This document shows positions 5,589 through 7,805 of a stretch of DNA of 7,805 bases, in pieces. The number at the start of each line of letters is the position of its first letter. Within the stretch, counting starts at the first letter, position 1. Both the position numbers and the translations under genes were made by a program. Where the stretch lies: the NCBI GenBank assembly GCA_019113125.1, contig DXIA01000017.1:1-7805 (forward strand). The letters are read 5' to 3'. Under the pieces are notes generated by a model that was not told the DNA's origin, did not search any database, and saw only the letters and a list, made by a program, of their open reading frames with translations. Source of the DNA: Candidatus Pygmaiobacter gallistercoris. Lineage in GTDB: Bacteria; Bacillota; Clostridia; Oscillospirales; Ruminococcaceae.

Positions 5589-6368
5589 CTATTGATCGAA
5601 TTGTCGCAAAAACAGGACCGCATCCCTTAAGTCCGCAAGATCTTTAAAATTTCCGCGGTAAAGTTCAAGGATTAAGGCACCCTGGTAGGAAATCTCTTTG
5701 AGCAGTGAAAAAAAGCTTGCAAAATCGAAGGCTCCCCGGCCCGGCGGAAGGCAGTCTTTGCCCGGCGTGTGGTCGCTGAGATGGATGTGCGCCAGCGCGG
5801 GCCCCATCGCCCGGGCCATCTCGAAGATGTCCTCCCCACTGCGGATCGCCTGCTTGAGATCCAGCACAAAATGTGCCCGCTCCCCCAGTAGCTGCCGCAT
5901 CCGTCGGATATTTTCAAGGCTGCCGCACTGACAGCGAACGACGTTTTCCTGACACAGGGTCACGCCATATTCCCGCGCAACGTCGGCCAGCCTGGCAAAA
6001 TTCTCACAGTACCGCTCGAACGGATAGGGCGAGGTCTTGTAACCCCCGTGAACGACAAAGATCTTTGCCCCATATCCCGCTGCGGCCTCAAACAGCCGCC
6101 GGTAGAGGGCGATACCGTCCTCCAGCCGCCGGTCGTAGGCGGTCGCAAAGAAAAAGGTTTCCATGCCGGAGGTAAACGGATGCAGGGACACCACCTCGAG
6201 GCCGTCGTCGGCGAGCTGGCGGCGCAGCGCCCCGGCATAGGACGGCTCCAGCTCCTGAAAGGTGTTGAGAAAGAGTTCAATCCGGCGGATCCCCAGCCGG
6301 CTCAGCTGGCGCGCGCCATCCTCGGTGTGCGCCGGATAAAAGCAGGCGCTGGAAACGCCGATCTCCAT
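5589..6368 (-). CDS. Sugar phosphate isomerase/epimerase family TIM-barrel protein
   Basis: The 259-residue protein has the AP endonuclease 2/xylose isomerase-like TIM-barrel pattern: MEIGVSS at strand 1, RRIELFL (28-34), VVSLHPF (59-65), IFVVHGGY (103-110), LCQENV (138-143), FVLDLKQA (167-174), AHIHLSDH (193-200), the GRGAFDF loop (210-216) and LILELY (232-237). The likely metal ligands Glu141, Asp170, His196 and Glu235 are all present, as is His63, so an active metal-dependent isomerase or epimerase (or nuclease of the same fold) is expected; the substrate cannot be told from sequence. It lacks a signal peptide and should be cytoplasmic. The ATG at 6368 follows a GAGGAGG site. It lies 30 bases after the aminotransferase gene with no terminator between, so the two are probably one operon. 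Endonuclease IV is less likely because the usual full set of nine zinc ligands and its longer length are not seen. Confidence 0.9.
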   Translation of the reverse strand: MEIGVSSACFYPAHTEDGARQLSRLGIRRIELFLNTFQELEPSYAGALRRQLADDGLEVVSLHPFTSGMETFFFATAYDRRLEDGIALYRRLFEAAAGYGAKIFVVHGGYKTSPYPFERYCENFARLADVAREYGVTLCQENVVRCQCGSLENIRRMRQLLGERAHFVLDLKQAIRSGEDIFEMARAMGPALAHIHLSDHTPGKDCLPPGRGAFDFASFFSLLKEISYQGALILELYRGNFKDLADLRDAVLFLRQFDQ

Positions 6369-6398
6369 CTTCTCTCCTCCTCTCCCGGTGATGTTTCT

Positions 6399-7664
6399 TT
6401 AGTCGGCCAGCAGTTTCTCCACCGAGGCGAGCCGGACGGCGATGCAGAGCAGCCGGGTCGCCTGCTCAACCTCCTCCAGCGCGGGGTAGGTCGGCGCCAG
6501 CCGGATGTGCCAATCCTGCGGATCGACGCCGTAGGGATAGGCGGCGCCGGCGCCGGTCAGCACCACCCCTGCCTCCTTGCAGAGGGAAACAATCCGCTTT
6601 GCGCAGCCGGGCAGCGTGTACAGGCTGATGAAATAGCCGCCCTTGGGGTTGGTCCAGTGGGCGATATCGCCGCAGTCGGCAAGTCCCTCCGCCAGCAGCC
6701 GGCGCATCGCGTCGAACTTCGGCTTGATGATCGCCTTGTGCTTTGCCATGTGGGCGAGGATATGCGCCTTGTCCTTGAGATACAGGACATGCCGCAGCTG
6801 GTTGATCTTGTCGAACCCGATGGTCATCGGGAAGAGATCCTCGCAGATCGCCGCAAAGGTCTTCGGGCCCGCCGCGAGCGCAGAGACACCCGCGCCGGGG
6901 AAGGTGATCTTGCTGGTAGAGCAGAACAGAATCGGCAGCTCCTCATGGCCGCAGGCCTTGCAGGCGTCCATGATGTTCAGGGTGTCCTCCGGCGCATCCT
7001 CGAGATAGTGCACGAGATACGCGTTGTCCCAGAGAATCTTGAAACTGTCCGCCGCCGGTTCGAGCGCGGCGAGACGGCGCACCGTCTCATCCGAATAGCA
7101 GTAACCATCGGGGTTCGAGTAGGTCGGCACGCACCAGATGCCCTTGACCCGCGGATCCTTGACCAGCTCCTCCACGAGATCCATGTCGGGGCCGTCCTCC
7201 CGCATCGGTACGGTGGTCAGCTCAAAGCCGAAGTGCTCGGTGACCCGGAAGTGGCGGTCATAGCCCGGCGCCGGGCAGAGGAACCTGGGTTTCTCCCCCG
7301 CACTCCAGGGAGTTTTGCCAAAGCCGTCCCGGCAGCCCGCAGCGACCACCTCGAACATCAGGTTCAGGCTCGAGTTGCCGCCGACCAGCACCTGCTGCGG
7401 ATCCACTCCGAGCAGCTCGCCGAACAGCCGACGCGCCTCGGGGATTCCCTCGAGAAAACCGTAGTTGCGGGTATCCGCCCCGGCCTCGGTCCTGTATTCC
7501 TGAATCTTCAGCAGATCCATCGAGAGATCGAGCTGTTCCGGGCAGGGCTTGCCCCGGGACATATCGAGTTTCAGCCCCTTTTTCTTCTCGTCGCCATACA
7601 GCTGCAGCAGCCGCTCCTTCTCCGCCTCAAGCTCCGCGCGGCTCATCTTCAGATAATCGTTCAT
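6399..7664 (-). CDS. PLP-dependent aminotransferase, class Ic aspartate aminotransferase/MocR-like type
   Basis: This 421-residue protein resembles the aminotransferase family typified by the Corynebacterium-type (class Ic) aspartate aminotransferases, without an attached DNA-binding domain. Features: MSRGKPCPEQLDLS (35-48) near the substrate site; RNYGFLEGIPEARRLFGELL (66-85); GGNSSLNLMF (95-104) for phosphate binding; CPAPGYDRHF (130-139); VPTYSNPDGYCYSD (179-192) with Asn184; the LWDNAYLVHY segment (211-220) with Asp213 and Tyr216 contacting the cofactor ring; FCSTSKITFPGAGVS (247-261) with Lys252 as the Schiff-base lysine; and HIRLAPTYP (386-394) with Arg388 for the substrate carboxylate. 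All key residues are present, so it should be active in the cytoplasm, probably moving amino groups between aspartate or a similar amino acid and 2-oxoglutarate. Exact substrate is inferred. The ATG at 7664 follows an AGGGGGAAG site. It is the first gene of a leftward unit with the TIM-barrel gene. Confidence 0.94.
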   Translation of the reverse strand: MNDYLKMSRAELEAEKERLLQLYGDEKKKGLKLDMSRGKPCPEQLDLSMDLLKIQEYRTEAGADTRNYGFLEGIPEARRLFGELLGVDPQQVLVGGNSSLNLMFEVVAAGCRDGFGKTPWSAGEKPRFLCPAPGYDRHFRVTEHFGFELTTVPMREDGPDMDLVEELVKDPRVKGIWCVPTYSNPDGYCYSDETVRRLAALEPAADSFKILWDNAYLVHYLEDAPEDTLNIMDACKACGHEELPILFCSTSKITFPGAGVSALAAGPKTFAAICEDLFPMTIGFDKINQLRHVLYLKDKAHILAHMAKHKAIIKPKFDAMRRLLAEGLADCGDIAHWTNPKGGYFISLYTLPGCAKRIVSLCKEAGVVLTGAGAAYPYGVDPQDWHIRLAPTYPALEEVEQATRLLCIAVRLASVEKLLAD

Positions 7665-7693
7665 CCCATCTTCCCCCTATCTGTTTGTTCCCC

Positions 7694-7733
7694 GCCCGCT
7701 TGGGGCAGACACTGCCTCAATTCCCGTGCGGGC
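7694..7733 (-). other. Structured 5' leader of the aminotransferase gene
   Basis: Within the predicted 75-base leader, GCCCGC (7694-7699) and GCGGGC (7728-7733) can pair as an outer 6-bp stem. Inside it 7702-7708 pairs with 7712-7718 as a 7-bp stem (one G-U) closed by a 3-base loop. Neither is followed by a T tract in the leftward direction, so it is not a terminator. It matches no riboswitch class that I recognise. It may protect the mRNA end or act in regulation. Confidence 0.4.
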
Positions 7734-7746
7734 AAAGGACTATTAC

Positions 7747-7775
7747 ATTATAATCCATTCGCCGGTATTTTGCAA
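7747..7775 (-). promoter_or_regulatory. Housekeeping promoter for the aminotransferase operon
   Basis: Reading leftward, TATAAT (7747-7752) is a perfect -10, and TTGCAA (7770-7775) matches TTGACA at four of six positions with the ideal 17-base spacing. A/T tracts upstream (7776-7798) could serve as an UP element. Transcription would start near 7740, giving a leader of about 75 bases. Confidence 0.75.
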
Positions 7776-7805
7776 AAAAGTTTGCAGTCATTTTTGTCGG
7801 AATGC

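Noticed and set aside
5566..5594. Rightward promoter starting with TTGACA at 5566-5571
   Set aside because: The -10 at the correct distance is poor (CTATTG or TATTGA) and it would only drive antisense transcription into the epimerase-like gene.
1..7805. CRISPR arrays, insertion sequences, phage or toxin-antitoxin genes, tRNA or rRNA genes
   Set aside because: No regularly spaced repeats, transposase or integrase motifs, target-site duplications or cloverleaf sequences were seen; the window is ordinary chromosomal gene order.

Overview
The window looks like chromosomal DNA from a GC-rich, spore-forming, anaerobic Firmicute, probably class Clostridia (Oscillospirales/Ruminococcaceae-like). The reasons are a complete GerA-type germinant-receptor operon, a DUF421 plus DUF4363 pair, an NrdR gene preceded by a small DUF6514-like gene, strong AGGAGG-type Shine-Dalgarno sites, and AT-rich promoters standing out from a GC-rich background. 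Species cannot be named from this alone. There are no tRNA or rRNA genes, CRISPR arrays, insertion sequences or phage genes. Coding density is very high; the three longest non-coding stretches are about 100 to 140 bases each.

Layout. (1) 1-112: no gene; a perfect GC-rich hairpin at 1-25 is a candidate terminator for the leftward ger operon. (2) 113-3601, leftward: gerA-, gerB- and gerC-type subunits, tightly overlapped (14 nt and 4 nt) and so translationally coupled. (3) 3602-3706: divergent promoter region with a near-consensus sigma-G promoter for the ger operon and a weaker, interleaved candidate for the rightward genes. (4) 3707-4761, rightward: DUF421 membrane protein and DUF4363 protein, 14 nt apart, the second with a TTG start. 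(5) 4737-5491, leftward: DUF6514-like gene then nrdR; nrdR ends inside the end of the DUF4363 gene (25-bp convergent overlap). (6) 5492-5588: AT-rich promoter/inverted-repeat island. (7) 5589-7664, leftward: a class Ic-type aminotransferase followed by a sugar phosphate isomerase/epimerase-like TIM barrel. (8) 7665-7805: a well-formed housekeeping promoter and a structured leader for (7).

How it fits together. The ger proteins should form a nutrient receptor in the spore inner membrane. DUF421 proteins are known from spore-associated loci such as mobile spoVA operons, so the divergent pair plausibly joins the same forespore programme. The right half is housekeeping (ribonucleotide reductase control, amino-acid and sugar metabolism) and read leftward toward the spore genes. 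The most interesting structure is that the two rightward spore-associated genes each carry, inside their coding sequence, an inverted repeat followed by a T-rich tract only in the leftward direction. These look like intrinsic terminators that would stop the housekeeping transcript before it reaches the ger operon. That is inference from sequence, not demonstrated.
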